Shown one piece after another: positions 47,034 through 57,145 of a stretch of 64,000 nt of DNA; position 1 is the stretch's first letter, and each line of letters starts with the position of its first letter. Both the position numbers and the translations under genes were made by a program. The DNA comes from Sphingobacteriaceae bacterium (GTDB lineage: Bacteria; Bacteroidota; Bacteroidia; B-17B0; Aurantibacillaceae), in contig JADJMM010000013.1 in assembly GCA_016709575.1 (NCBI GenBank), positions 62,001 to 126,000 of the forward strand. Reading direction: 5' to 3'. A model generated the notes under the pieces. It searched no databases. It was given only the letters and a program-made list of their open reading frames with translations, and was not told the DNA's origin.

Positions 47034-49649
47034 TTATAATCCTCTTTCTTTATCTAAATACGATTGTACCACAGTTATGGCATTATCAATCACATCGCTT
47101 AGTGCTGTAATAAATGATCCGGGCTTAGCAGTATCCAAGGCGTGTTTCAAGGCTTCTATTTCTTTAGGAATATATTCGTAAGATTTGTTTGGGTCAGCTT
47201 GTTTGATGCCTTCTACTAATAACCTTACAATATCATCAGCTTCACGTCCACGTAAAAATTTATCTTGACGAATAATAATATGATCAAACATTTCTGCAGA
47301 GATCTTTCCCATTTCGCGGATGTCTTCATCACGTCTGTCGCCGGTGCCTGTAATGATACCTATTTTAGAGGTTGATTCAATCGTAGATAAAAATTCTTTT
47401 ATGCCTTTGAATCCATCCGGATTGTGAGCAAAATCAATAAGTACCTTATGTTCTTTGAAATCGAAAATATTCATCCGTCCTGGTGTTTGAGAGGCGGAAG
47501 GAATAAATGTTTCTAGGTTCATTTTAATATCTTCAATAGTAAATCCGTAAGTATAAGTTGCTAATGTTGCAGCAAGCACATTACAGATCATAAATGTAAC
47601 TCGTCCGCCAAATGTTAATGGTATCGTTGTTACTTTTGCGACTCTGAATTTCCAATCGCTTTTTTTAATGGTGATAAATCCGTTTTCATAAATTGCAGCA
47701 ATGCCACCTTTTTTGCAATGTTCTTTTATGATAGGATTGTTCTCATCTAAACTAAAATATGCAACGTTACAATCAACTGTTTTTGAAATCCCCGCACAAT
47801 ATTCGTTATCTGCATTTAAAACAACATAACCATCGCGCTTTACACTCTTAGCCACAACACCTTTTACATTGGCCATGTCTTTAAGTGTATTAATATCCAT
47901 TAAGCCCATATGGTCTTCCTGAATATTAGTTACAACAGCTACATCACAACGTCCAAAACCTAAGCCCGCGCGTAAAATTCCACCGCGTGCAGTTTCTAAT
48001 ACTGCAAAATCAACTGTAGGATCTTTTAAAATAAATTCAGCACTTACCGGTCCTGTTGTATCACCTTTAGTAAGCATTGAGTTTTGTACGTAAATGCCGT
48101 CCGAAGTTGTAAAACCAACTCGGTATCCGTTGTTTTTTACTATGTGTGCAATTAAACGAGTCGTGGTAGTCTTGCCGTTAGTTCCTGTAACAGCAATAAT
48201 TGGAATACGGCAGCTTTTTCCGGGAGGATAAAGCATATCAATAACAGGAGCAGCAACATTACGCGGTAATCCTTTTGCCGGCGCTAAATGCATTCTAAAT
48301 CCTGGTGCAGCATTAACTTCTAAAACAACGCCACCTGTAACTTCTAATGGCTCACTTAAATTTTGCGCCATGATATCAATACCGCAAATATCTAAACCTA
48401 TTACGCGGGAAATTCTTTCACAAATAAAAATATTTGTAGGATGCATAATATCTGTTACATCAGTTGATGTTCCGCCTGTACTTAAATTAGCAGTACCTTT
48501 TAAATAACACAACTCATCTTTTTTCAAAACAGTTTCTAAAGTGTAATTGCTTTTGGCGAGTTGCTCTAATGTTTCTCTATCAATACTAATTTCAGTCAAC
48601 ACATTTTCATGTCCGTAACCGCGACGAGGATCTTTATTTTCTTTATCAATTAATTGTTGGATGGTTGATTTTCCGTCGCCAATAACATGTGCAGGTTCGC
48701 GTAAAGCGGCGGCGATGAAGCGGTGATTAATTACAAGAACACGAAAATCATATCCTGTAATAAATTTCTCAATAATAATTCTTCTCGAATATTTTTTAGC
48801 ATGCTCGAAAGCTGCTCTTGCATCTTCTACTGTTTTTACATTGATGGAAGCGCCTTTACCGTGATTGCCATCCAAGGGTTTAAACACTAAAGGAAAGCCA
48901 ATATCCGCAATGGCACTATCCAAATCTTCAATATTTGAAATGCAAGTTCCTTTTGCAACAGGAATTGCTGCGTCAATTAACATACGTTTAGTTTCATCTT
49001 TGTTGCTGGCTAAATCAACCGCAATAGAACTTGTTCTATCGGTCATGGTTGCACGAAAACGCACTTGATTTTTTCCATAACCTAATTGTACAAGCGATTC
49101 TGAATTTAAACGGATGTAGGGAATATCTTTGGCAACAGCCTCGTCAACAATAGAACCTGTACTTGGACCGAAACGATCTTTCTCGCGGATTTCGCGCATT
49201 TGTGTAATATCTGCGGCTAAATCATAATCTTTTCCTTCGATTAATGCTTCTGCAATTCTAACGGATGATTTTGCGGCGTAAATTCCTACTTTCTCTTCCA
49301 TATAAGAGAAAACAACATTGTAAATTCCTTTTGTACCGGTTCCTCTGGTTCTTCCAAAACCAACTTCCATGCCAGCTAATGATTGTATTTCGAGGGCAAT
49401 GTGTTCAATTACGTGACCCATCCACGTTCCTTCTTTTACACGCTCAAAAAATCCACCTTCGTGGTCTTTCGAACAACGGTGTGATTTCATGGAAGGAAAC
49501 ATCTTCTGTAAACGCTCCAAAAATCCGGGTATTTCATTGGTAGGCGATTGTTCCATCGCTTCCAAATCTAATTTCATTACTATTAGTTTTTTGCGGTAAT
49601 TCGACCAGTAATTTGGTCCGCGTAGGGCTCTAACATCTATTATCTTCAT
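47034..49649 (-). CDS. cphA: Cyanophycin synthetase (CphA-type)
   Basis: 871 aa from the ATG at 49647-49649; an upstream start would add 18 unrelated residues. The N-terminal domain begins MKIIDVRALRGPNYWSNYRK. The ATP-grasp module has VFKPLDGNHGKGASINVKT, GDGKSTIQQLI and VLEVNAAPGFRMHLAP. The Mur-ligase module has IAVTGTNGKTTTTRLIAHI, DHMGLMDI and LIDFAHNPDG. Together these add Asp and Arg alternately to build cyanophycin, a storage polymer. It is divergent from a cyanophycinase gene (49791) with 141 bp between starts, and an isoaspartyl peptidase gene lies nearby. Length and domain order match CphA1-type enzymes. Confidence 0.93.
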   Translation of the reverse strand: MKIIDVRALRGPNYWSNYRKKLIVMKLDLEAMEQSPTNEIPGFLERLQKMFPSMKSHRCSKDHEGGFFERVKEGTWMGHVIEHIALEIQSLAGMEVGFGRTRGTGTKGIYNVVFSYMEEKVGIYAAKSSVRIAEALIEGKDYDLAADITQMREIREKDRFGPSTGSIVDEAVAKDIPYIRLNSESLVQLGYGKNQVRFRATMTDRTSSIAVDLASNKDETKRMLIDAAIPVAKGTCISNIEDLDSAIADIGFPLVFKPLDGNHGKGASINVKTVEDARAAFEHAKKYSRRIIIEKFITGYDFRVLVINHRFIAAALREPAHVIGDGKSTIQQLIDKENKDPRRGYGHENVLTEISIDRETLEQLAKSNYTLETVLKKDELCYLKGTANLSTGGTSTDVTDIMHPTNIFICERISRVIGLDICGIDIMAQNLSEPLEVTGGVVLEVNAAPGFRMHLAPAKGLPRNVAAPVIDMLYPPGKSCRIPIIAVTGTNGKTTTTRLIAHIVKNNGYRVGFTTSDGIYVQNSMLTKGDTTGPVSAEFILKDPTVDFAVLETARGGILRAGLGFGRCDVAVVTNIQEDHMGLMDINTLKDMANVKGVVAKSVKRDGYVVLNADNEYCAGISKTVDCNVAYFSLDENNPIIKEHCKKGGIAAIYENGFITIKKSDWKFRVAKVTTIPLTFGGRVTFMICNVLAATLATYTYGFTIEDIKMNLETFIPSASQTPGRMNIFDFKEHKVLIDFAHNPDGFKGIKEFLSTIESTSKIGIITGTGDRRDEDIREMGKISAEMFDHIIIRQDKFLRGREADDIVRLLVEGIKQADPNKSYEYIPKEIEALKHALDTAKPGSFITALSDVIDNAITVVQSYLDKERGL

Positions 49650-49766
49650 AGGACGGGGGTTTGTAATGTTTTTCAAGATAAAACTAATATAGTTTCTAAA
49701 CAATTTACTGTTTAAAATAAGCTAAGATTTATATCAATTTTAGGTTAAAATTAAGGGTGATTAGGG

Positions 49767-49774
49767 TAGATTTG
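49767..49774 (+). promoter_or_regulatory. -7 promoter box TAGATTTG before cyanophycinase
   Basis: TAGATTTG fits TAnnTTTG and lies 16 bp before the ATG. The 141-bp region between the divergent cphA and cphB starts presumably controls both. Confidence 0.45.
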
Positions 49775-49790
49775 TGTAAAATACGATAAC

Positions 49791-50673
49791 ATGGCAGTTC
49801 CTAAAGGTAAATTGATAATTATTGGAGGTTCGGTTGATAAAGGAAGCTTTTCTGAGTCGCCCGAAGATTTAACAAGAAAACTAAAATTTTTTGAAGAAGG
49901 GATTTTAAATAAAATCATTAGAGTATCTGCCAAAAATAACTTATCGCGCATCGAGATTATTACAACGGCGTCGAGTATTCCTGTTGAAGTTGGTGAGGAG
50001 TATGTAAACGCTTTCAAAAATCTTGATGTTTTAAATGTTGGCGTATTAAATATTAAAACCAGAGATGAAGCTAACTCTCCTGAAAATATCGAACGCTTAA
50101 AAAAAGCGGATGTGGTTATGTTTACCGGCGGTGATCAATTGCGTTTAACTTCCATTTTTGGAGGCACAACATTTCATCATTTATTATTAGAGAAATACGA
50201 GAACGAAGATTTCGTTATTTCAGGAACTTCTGCAGGAGCTGCTGCCAGTTCTAATAATATGATTTATCAGGGTAGTAGTCACGGTGCTTTATTAAAAGGC
50301 GAAGTGAAAATTACAGGCGGTTTAGGATTTATTAATAACGTTATTATTGATACTCACTTTGTACAACGCGGAAGAATTGGTCGTTTAATGTATGCCTGCG
50401 CCAGTAATCCTATTAATTTAGGAATTGGTTTAGGAGAAGATACAGGATTGCTAATTACGGATGGTCATGTAATGGAAGCGATTGGTTCAGGTTTAATTAT
50501 TTTGGTAGATGGAACTCACATGCGTAATACTAATATGACGGATGTGGAAATGGGAGAACCTGTGTCAATCGAGAATTTAATTGTTCATGTAATGTCGATT
50601 CACGATCATTTTGATTTGAAAACCAAAAAAACTAATTATCGATCATTTCAAACCTGCTCCTAAAATCGGATAA
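49791..50673 (+). CDS. cphB: Cyanophycinase (frame shifted at the last ~14 codons)
   Basis: About 293 aa. S51-family peptidase: begins PKGKLIIIGGSVDKGSF, has ADVVMFTGGDQLRL, the nucleophile serine in VISGTSAGAAASSN, DTHFVQRGRIGRLMYA and GIGLGEDTGLLI. It cuts cyanophycin to beta-Asp-Arg dipeptides. The open frame ends at 50663 with a C-terminus (NYRSFQTCS) that does not fit; if the A7 run at 50625-50631 has one A too many, the end becomes KTKKLIIDHFKPAPKIG, stopping at 50671-50673. No signal peptide, so an intracellular (CphB) form rather than CphE. Confidence 0.92.
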
Positions 50674-50741
50674 GTTAATCCTTATCTTAGGGTAGTATTG
50701 GTTGAGGAAAGTTTTACGATTTAAAATTTACAGACTATAGA

Positions 50742-52189
50742 ATGTTTTTTAACTCCTTAAACTTTGCCATATTTTTGCCGGTAGTATTTCTATTATACTG
50801 GTTTGTTGCCAGAGAGAGTTTAAAACTCAAAAATCTTCTTCTTCTTGTATCGAGTTACTTTTTTTATGGCTGTTGGGATTACCGTTTTTTATTCTTGCTA
50901 GTTTTTCAACTTTATTAGATTATTATACTGGACAAAAAATTCACAATGCCGATAATCAAAAATCAAAAAAAGTATGGTTGTGGCTTAGTATTGGAATTAA
51001 CTTAGGGTTTCTTGGGATTTTTAAATACTATAATTTTTTCGCTTCCTCTTTTGCTGAAGCGCTTTCATAGGTTGGTGTTGAAGCGAGTTTCTCAACTTTA
51101 CAAGTTATCTTGCCGGTGGGTATTTCGTTTTATACCTTCCATGGCTTATCTTACGTTATCGATATTTATAAGAAGCGCATAACACCATCCAATAATTTTA
51201 TTGAGTATTCGGTGTTTGTGAGCTTCTTTCCTTTATTGGTAGCGGGACCGATTGAAAGAGCAACTCACTTATTACCGCAAATTCAAAAAGACAGAAAATT
51301 TGATTATGCAAAAGCGGTTGATGGTTTAAAGCAGATTTTATGGGGCTTATTCAAAAAGATAGTGATTGCTGATAATTGTGCTCGGTATGCAGATATGATT
51401 TTTGAAAATCATTCAGATTATTCAGGAAGTGTATTGGTATTGGGCGCTTTGTTTTTTGCATTTCAAATTTATGGCGACTTCTCCAGTTATTCAGATATAG
51501 CTTTAGGAACAGCAAGACTTTTTGGAATAGAGTTGTTGCGAAACTTTGCTTTTCCATATTTTTCAAGAGATATAGCTGAATTTTGGCGACGTTGGCATAT
51601 TTCCTTGTCATCTTGGTTCAGAGATTACGTTTATATTCCATTAGGTGGGAATCAAGGAGGGACTTTTGTGAAAGTGAGAAATGTATTGATTGTCTTTTTA
51701 CTAAGTGGTTTTTGGCACGGTGCTAATTGGACTTTTATAGCTTGGGGATTATTGAATGCTATTTATATTATTCCTTTAGTAATTTTTAATACCAATAGAA
51801 CTAATTTGGAAATTGTTGCTAAAGGGAAGTTTTTTCCTAGTATAAAAGAAGTTTTGGCAATGCTGCTTACGTTTTCATTCACAGTATTTGCTTGGATTTT
51901 CTTTAGAGCGAATAGTATTAATGAGGCTTTCAGTTATGTTTCAGGAATATTCTCAGAAAGTCTTTTCGAATTTCCTTCATTTCCGAATGCCGCTTTGTGT
52001 ATTCCTTTAGTGATAATGATTGTATTATTTATGATAATTGAATGGATGGGAAGGGAAGAGCAGTATGCAATTGCTAAATTATTTAGAGGAAAACCAAAAG
52101 CATTTCGCTGGAGTTTTTACTATTTAACACTTCTTGTAATTTTCATTTTCGCCATTTCTAAAAAACAGTTCATTTATTTTCAATTTTAG
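50742..52189 (+). CDS. MBOAT-family membrane O-acyltransferase, AlgI/DltB-like (one frameshift, one in-frame TAG)
   Basis: About 480 aa when joined. The start MFFNSLNFAIFLPVVFLLYW at 50742 is classic for AlgI-like proteins. A missing T in the T5 run 50902-50906 shifts the frame (LLVFSTLLDYYTG restored). A TAG at 51068-51070 then interrupts the same frame before ILPVGISFYTFHGLSYVID. The rest has the MBOAT core: PLLVAGPIERATHLLPQ, IYGDFSSYSDIALGTARLFG, FWRRWHISLSSWFRDYVYI-type stretch and the catalytic His in LLSGFWHGANWTFIAWG. It moves acyl (usually acetyl) groups across the membrane onto a polymer. The partner gene follows after 2 bp. Confidence 0.82.
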
Positions 52190-52191
52190 AG

Positions 52192-53152
52192 ATGAAAAAA
52201 TTCATAATACAAATACTTGTTTTTTTACTACCAATAGTTTTGTTGGCGTATTTTGCTGATGTTTTTATTTCGAATACATTAAAAAAATCTAATTCCCATG
52301 CGCAAAAAGAATATTCTACCTGGAATAATATTATAGATGGAACTGTGAATTCAGATATTGTTATTTATGGCAATTCACGCGCTTGGTTACAAATAAATCC
52401 CACAATGATAGGGGATAGTTTAAAAACATCAGCTTATAATTTAGGAATCGACGGACATAATTTTTGGCTGGAGTATTTACGTCACACTTTACTTTTAAAA
52501 AACAACACGAAGCCTAAATTGATAATTCAATCTTTAGATAATTTCACTCTTGAAAAGAAGAAAGAGTTATATAACCCCGATCAGTTCTTGCCTTACATGC
52601 TATGGGATTCTGAAATTAGAGAGGCGACAAAGGATTATGAAGGTTATGATGCGATGGATTATAAAATTCCTTTACTAAGATATTACGGGAAGTTAGATGC
52701 TTTTAAAACGGTACTGAGATTAATATTGAAGCCTGAGAGCAACACCACAGAGCGTATACGTGGTTATAAAAGTGCTGATCTCGCTTGGGATGGTACATTT
52801 GATAAATTACTCAAGGTAAAAAAATCGCACACAGCTAAACTGGATTCAGCTTCAATAGTTTTGTTTGAACGATATTTGAATGAATGTAAAAGTAAAAACA
52901 TTAAAATCGTTTTCGTTGTCGCGCCACAATACATTGCAGGACAAAAATTCATTATTAATAGAAGTGAAATAATGAGTATTTATTCAGACTTTAGTGAAAA
53001 ATATAATATCCCAATTCTTCGATTACTCTAACGATTCATTGTCGTTTAAAAAAGAATATTTCTTCAACGCCACACATTTAAACAAAACAGGGGCAGAGTT
53101 ATTTACAAATAAGTTAATTGCTAAACTGAAAAGTTCAGGAATTTTAAATTAA
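52192..53152 (+). CDS. SGNH-like partner of the MBOAT acyltransferase (frameshifted near the 3' end)
   Basis: About 320 aa. One N-terminal membrane helix (IIQILVFLLPIVLLAYFADVF) and a periplasmic domain with IVIYGNSRAWLQINPTMIGD (GNSR carrying the block I Ser) and YNLGIDGHNFWLEYL. The open frame stops at 53031; in the next frame the sequence continues FDYSNDSLSFKKEYFFNATHL, NKTGAELFTNKL, i.e. the D-x-x-H block of SGNH hydrolases, until TAA at 53150. An indel near 53013-53020 explains this. It likely completes O-acylation of an extracellular glycan with the MBOAT protein. Confidence 0.78.
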
Positions 53153-54075
53153 TCCTTATAAATGCCAATATAAATATCGCCACCCGATTTTTTTGAGGCG
53201 CGGTACATACCTTCGGAATTAAATGGTAATTCAATATTTCCTTTAGCATCCAAAGCAATTAAACCACCTTCGCCGCCAATCTTTACTAATTTATCCATGA
53301 CTACTTTTTCGCAAGCTTGTTTTAAGGATAAACCTTTGTATTCCATTAAACAGGAAATGTCGTAAGCGACAACTGAGCGTATAAAAAATTCACCATGACC
53401 GGTACAAGAAATAGCGCAAGTATTGTTATTGGCGTAAGTTCCTGCGCCTAGAATTGGCGTATCACCAACGCGACCATGTTTTTTGTTAGTCATGCCACCT
53501 GTCGATGTTCCAGCTGCTAAATTCCCCTGTAAATCTAAAGCAACAGCCCCAACGGTTCCGAATTTTTTCTCATCGTTATGATCCATGACAATGCTATCCG
53601 TTTCTTTTGCTTTTTTTAATTGTTCGAAGCGGGCTTCTGTAAAAAAATAATCATCGGGCATAAACTCAATATTATTTTTCTTAGCAAATTCTTGTGCGCC
53701 TAATCCGGCCATAAAAACGTGCTCCGATTTTTCCATGATGGCACGCGCTAAAGAAATTGGATTTTTAATATTCTGAACACCGGCACAGGCACCACCCATT
53801 AAGTCTTTCCCCGTCATAATGCTCGCATCCATTTCGTTTTTACCATCGTGTGTAAATACAGCGCCTATACCAGCATTAAACAAAGGATTATCTTCCAAAG
53901 TACGGATTGCAGCTTCAACAGCGTTTAAAGAGCTTCCGCCTTTTTTTAAAATCGTTTCTCCAGCCACAATAGCATCTTCCAAAGCTTTATTGTAAGCAGT
54001 TTCTTTTTCGGGTGTCATTATTGAGCGGAGAATTGTTCCTGCACCACCGTGTATTGCTATTGCGTATTGGTTCAT
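53149..54075 (-). CDS. Isoaspartyl peptidase / L-asparaginase (Ntn type)
   Basis: 308 aa. Begins MNQYAIAIHGGAGTI. The autocleavage site and nucleophile Thr are in KKFGTVGAVALDLQGNLAAG, followed by TSTGGMTNKKHGRVGDTPIL, GAGTYAN and GHGEFFIRS. Such plant-type enzymes cleave beta-aspartyl peptides, including the beta-Asp-Arg released by cyanophycinase, which makes it the third step of cyanophycin use in this neighbourhood. The cytosolic form lacks a signal peptide. The 3' end overlaps the convergent SGNH gene by 4 bp. It is 10 bp downstream of the VUT transporter gene on the same strand. Confidence 0.93.
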   Translation of the reverse strand: MNQYAIAIHGGAGTILRSIMTPEKETAYNKALEDAIVAGETILKKGGSSLNAVEAAIRTLEDNPLFNAGIGAVFTHDGKNEMDASIMTGKDLMGGACAGVQNIKNPISLARAIMEKSEHVFMAGLGAQEFAKKNNIEFMPDDYFFTEARFEQLKKAKETDSIVMDHNDEKKFGTVGAVALDLQGNLAAGTSTGGMTNKKHGRVGDTPILGAGTYANNNTCAISCTGHGEFFIRSVVAYDISCLMEYKGLSLKQACEKVVMDKLVKIGGEGGLIALDAKGNIELPFNSEGMYRASKKSGGDIYIGIYKD

Positions 54076-54085
54076 AATATTTTTT

Positions 54086-54750
54086 TTAAGAAGTTGCCTC
54101 TTCGTTTTTTCCTAAATATTTTTCTATAGCGAAATGTCCTAAATAAATTAACGGTATTAATGCAACAGCCACTAATAATTTAAAAGCATAACCCCAAGCT
54201 GCGTTAACCACAAAATCGCCCATCGACCATTTGCCGGGAATTACAAAAGCAATAAACTGAACTAAAAATGTATCTATTAACTGACTAATTAAAGTACTTC
54301 CGGTTGCGCGTAACCAAATCATTTTCTTGCCCGTTACATTTCGTAATTTCCAAAACACCCAAACATCAACGAGTTGTGAAGTTAGAAACGCACAAATACT
54401 TCCAACAATAATCCACTGACTTTGTCCGAACACCGTTAAGAAAACATCATCATTAACAGGGGAGAAACCCACAGCTTTTAAATTAATGGCGATTGTAATT
54501 AAAATATAAGTGTAAATGATTAAACCAACCGTAATGAGTGTAAGTTTACGAACGCCGCTTCTTCCGTAATATTCATTAATTAAATCGGTAAGAACAAAAA
54601 CAACAGGCCATAAAATAATACCAATGCTTTGTGTGAAGAGCCCAAAAAATTGCACAAGCTTTCCGCCGATGAGTTCAGCAACTACAGCATTGGTAACAAA
54701 AATCCGGCTAGGATAATGAAAACTAAATCCTTTCGGTTTTTAAAGTCCAT
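54086..54750 (-). CDS. Queuosine precursor transporter, VUT/YhhQ family (one frameshift)
   Basis: About 222 aa with six hydrophobic helices. The ATG at 54748-54750 begins MDFKNRKDLVFIILAG; the open remainder holds the family signature IGIILWPVVFVLTDLINEYYG and SQLVDVWVFWKLRNVTGKK. A missing T at the A5 run 54698-54702 (reverse strand) restores AGFFVTNAVVAELIGGKL. This family takes up preQ0/preQ1 for queuosine tRNA modification. The start lies 1 bp after the stop of the OmpA gene. QueE at 215 shows the organism also makes the precursor. Confidence 0.85.
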
Positions 54751-54751
54751 A

Positions 54752-56778
54752 TTATTTTTTAAAAATGATTAATTCGGCGCGACGATTCATTTCGTTTTCT
54801 TCTTTTCCGCAATCTTCACCTTTTGTACAATTGTTTAGTAAATCGGTAGCACCTTTACCAACGGTTTTGATAATTTGCTTGTTGCTTAAACCATTCTTAG
54901 ATAAATATGATTTTACATTAGCAGCACGTTTCCCTGATAAATTTTTATTGTAACCGGGTTTACCTTGTGTATCGGCGTAACCATAAATTTCAATTCGTAA
55001 TTCAGGATGCTTTTTTAAAATTTCTAAGTTTTTTGTCAAAGTAGCTTGTGCATCTTCACGCACATTACTCATATTAAATCAAATCTCAATGGCGCTAAAT
55101 CAAATCCTAATGCTTTTAATTGCTCTGCGCTCAACTTACCGTGATAATTTTCTAAAGCCGCTAAAATAGCAGCGTTATTGTCAACTGTAGGCGTTTCTGC
55201 TGATTTAATAGTAACCGTTGTTGTATTACAATTAATCATCGGTTCAATACAAGTATCGCAATAAGCAAATACTTTAAATTGAACGGTGTAATCTCCTGTT
55301 TTTACAAATTTGTAATCTAAAATATTGTCTTTACCTGTTGCAGTTTCATTATTTACTTTCCAGCCCGACTGTAACACTTTGTAATACTCAGGATAAGCTG
55401 CTTTAAAAGTATATTCGTTTTCTTTTTCGTTAATGATGTTAGTTGAAAGTGTAATGGCATTATCATTGAATGTTGTACACTCCTTATTTAAGTTAGAGAG
55501 ATAATTGATTTTATAAATGTCCATATCACCTTTTCCGCCTTTACGTGCAGAAGAGAAATAGCCAATATTGCCATCTTTGTTTTGCACCATAAAAATATCA
55601 TGAGCTGGTGAGTTAATCGGTAATCCTAAATTCTCAGGCTTATCCCATTTCCCATCTTTTAAAACTGTTTTGTAAATGTCAAAATTTCCGTAACCGGGAT
55701 GTCCACGCGACGCGAAATATAAAGTATGTCCATCATCACTTAAAAAAGGCGCATCTTCATCATAAGCTGTATTTACATTCGGGCCTAAATTTTCAGGCTT
55801 GCCCCATACGCCATCACCAACTTTTTCAGACTTGTAAATATCAACACCGCCATAACCGCCTTTTGCTTCACTGGTAAAAAATAGAGTTTTTCCGTCTTTG
55901 CTTATGTAAGCATGATTTTGATAATATGCGAAGTTGATACTCTTCGATAATTTTTTAGGATTTGTCTTCTTTAAATTATCCATATCAATCTCAAAAATTT
56001 TATTGTCACGATAAACATATAATTTCTTTCCGTCGGGTGACATAGAAATAACAGATTCGTGATGCTTACGGAATTTTGAGCTTAGATATAAATCAGGAAC
56101 TGTATAACGGCGAGGAGCTGTAAACTTTCCGTTTTCAGTCTGACTCAAATACATGCTTTCAAAATACTTTCCGTCTAAGTCGCTTATTTTTTCTTTTTTA
56201 TCATCCTGTCGTTTTGAAGTAAATAGTAATTCGTTGTTAGGCGTAATTACAGGAACGTATTCAGGAGTTTTTGAGTTTACAGTTGAGCCTAGGTTAACCA
56301 CGTACCAATCTTTAGGATTAGCATTGGTCGTATTCGCCATAGCATAAACACAATCTTCTCTGCGTTTTTTTAAATCTAATTGAAATAATTTATCGTCCTC
56401 ATCAAGCGCAACAGCACCCTTAAGCATATCTAAAAACTTAATTGATTCTGTAAAATTTCCAAAGTGTTGGTAGCATTTAGCAAGCGCATAAAGTAAATCA
56501 GGTAATGTGTCTTTAGGGGTGTGACGGTAAGCGTTTTCTAAATATGGAAGAGCTTCTTCGGGTTGATCCATGAATTCGGAAAGCGTTACACCAAATCCAA
56601 CATTCGCGTTGTAATTATCTTTATCTATCGCAAGTGCTTTTAAATAATATTCGCGGGCTTTATCTAAACGTCCGTTATCTGTAGCATGTGCTGCTTTTCG
56701 TAAATAACGTTTGATTTGAGAAAATGCAATGCTTTGCGAAAATAAAAAAAGAATCAATAATAAAAATATTTTCCGCAT
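54752..56778 (-). CDS. TPR-PD40-OmpA protein, PorE-like (one frameshift)
   Basis: About 675 aa. Signal peptide to ~21 (FSQSIAFSQ, no lipobox Cys). TPRs at ~30-125 (LDKAREYYLKALAIDKDNYN). Beta-propeller of PD40/WD40-like blades at ~170-430 (LYFASRGHPGYGNFDIYK, IGYFSSARKGGKGDMDIYK). A PKD/Ig-like domain lies at ~440-520, then an OmpA peptidoglycan-binding domain (IEIYGYADTQGKPGYNKNLS, KRAANVKSYLSKNGL). The break is at the A3 run 55076-55078; one more base gives LRFDFNMSNVRED. This layout is that of PorE and its paralogues, which tie the T9SS core to peptidoglycan; the domain set allows other paralogues too. Confidence 0.87.
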
Positions 56779-56781
56779 AAC

Positions 56782-57144
56782 TTAGGATAATTTACCTATA
56801 AAGATATAAAAAATAAGAACACACGATAGAACACTTAGTAAGATGTTAGCTGAAGCCCAAATGTAGTTTTGTTGTTTTAAAAGTTCAAAAGTCTCGTAAC
56901 TAAAGGTAGAGAAGGTGCTTAATCCTCCGCAAATACCTGTTAATAAAAAGAATTTTAAACTAGGACTGCTCTGAAGTTTAGAGTTAAAAGCCCAAATAGA
57001 TAAACCGAAAATTAAACAACTGATTAAGTTAGCTGATAAGGTAGCTATAGGTAATGATAAAGTTGATTTAGAAAAAGCAATGCCTAAAAAGTAGCGAATA
57101 ACACTTCCAATTCCTCCCCCTAAAAACACCCACAATGCTGCCAT
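56782..57144 (-). CDS. crcB: Fluoride ion channel CrcB/Fluc
   Basis: 120 aa, four hydrophobic helices. Motifs: GGGIGSVIRYFLGI, LSANLISCLIFGLS (pore Asn) and GGLSTFSTFSYE with the Phe-box and central Na+ site. It exports F- as a dual-topology dimer. It lies 1 bp after anmK and 3 bp before the OmpA gene on the same strand, so probably cotranscribed. No crcB-type fluoride riboswitch is recognised nearby. Confidence 0.94.
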   Translation of the reverse strand: MAALWVFLGGGIGSVIRYFLGIAFSKSTLSLPIATLSANLISCLIFGLSIWAFNSKLQSSPSLKFFLLTGICGGLSTFSTFSYETFELLKQQNYIWASANILLSVLSCVLIFYIFIGKLS

Positions 57145-57145
57145 A

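Noticed and set aside
8034..51070. Stop codon reassignment
   Set aside because: TAA, TAG and TGA each interrupt one gene, while normal genes end at these codons at the expected family length; no single codon is reassigned.
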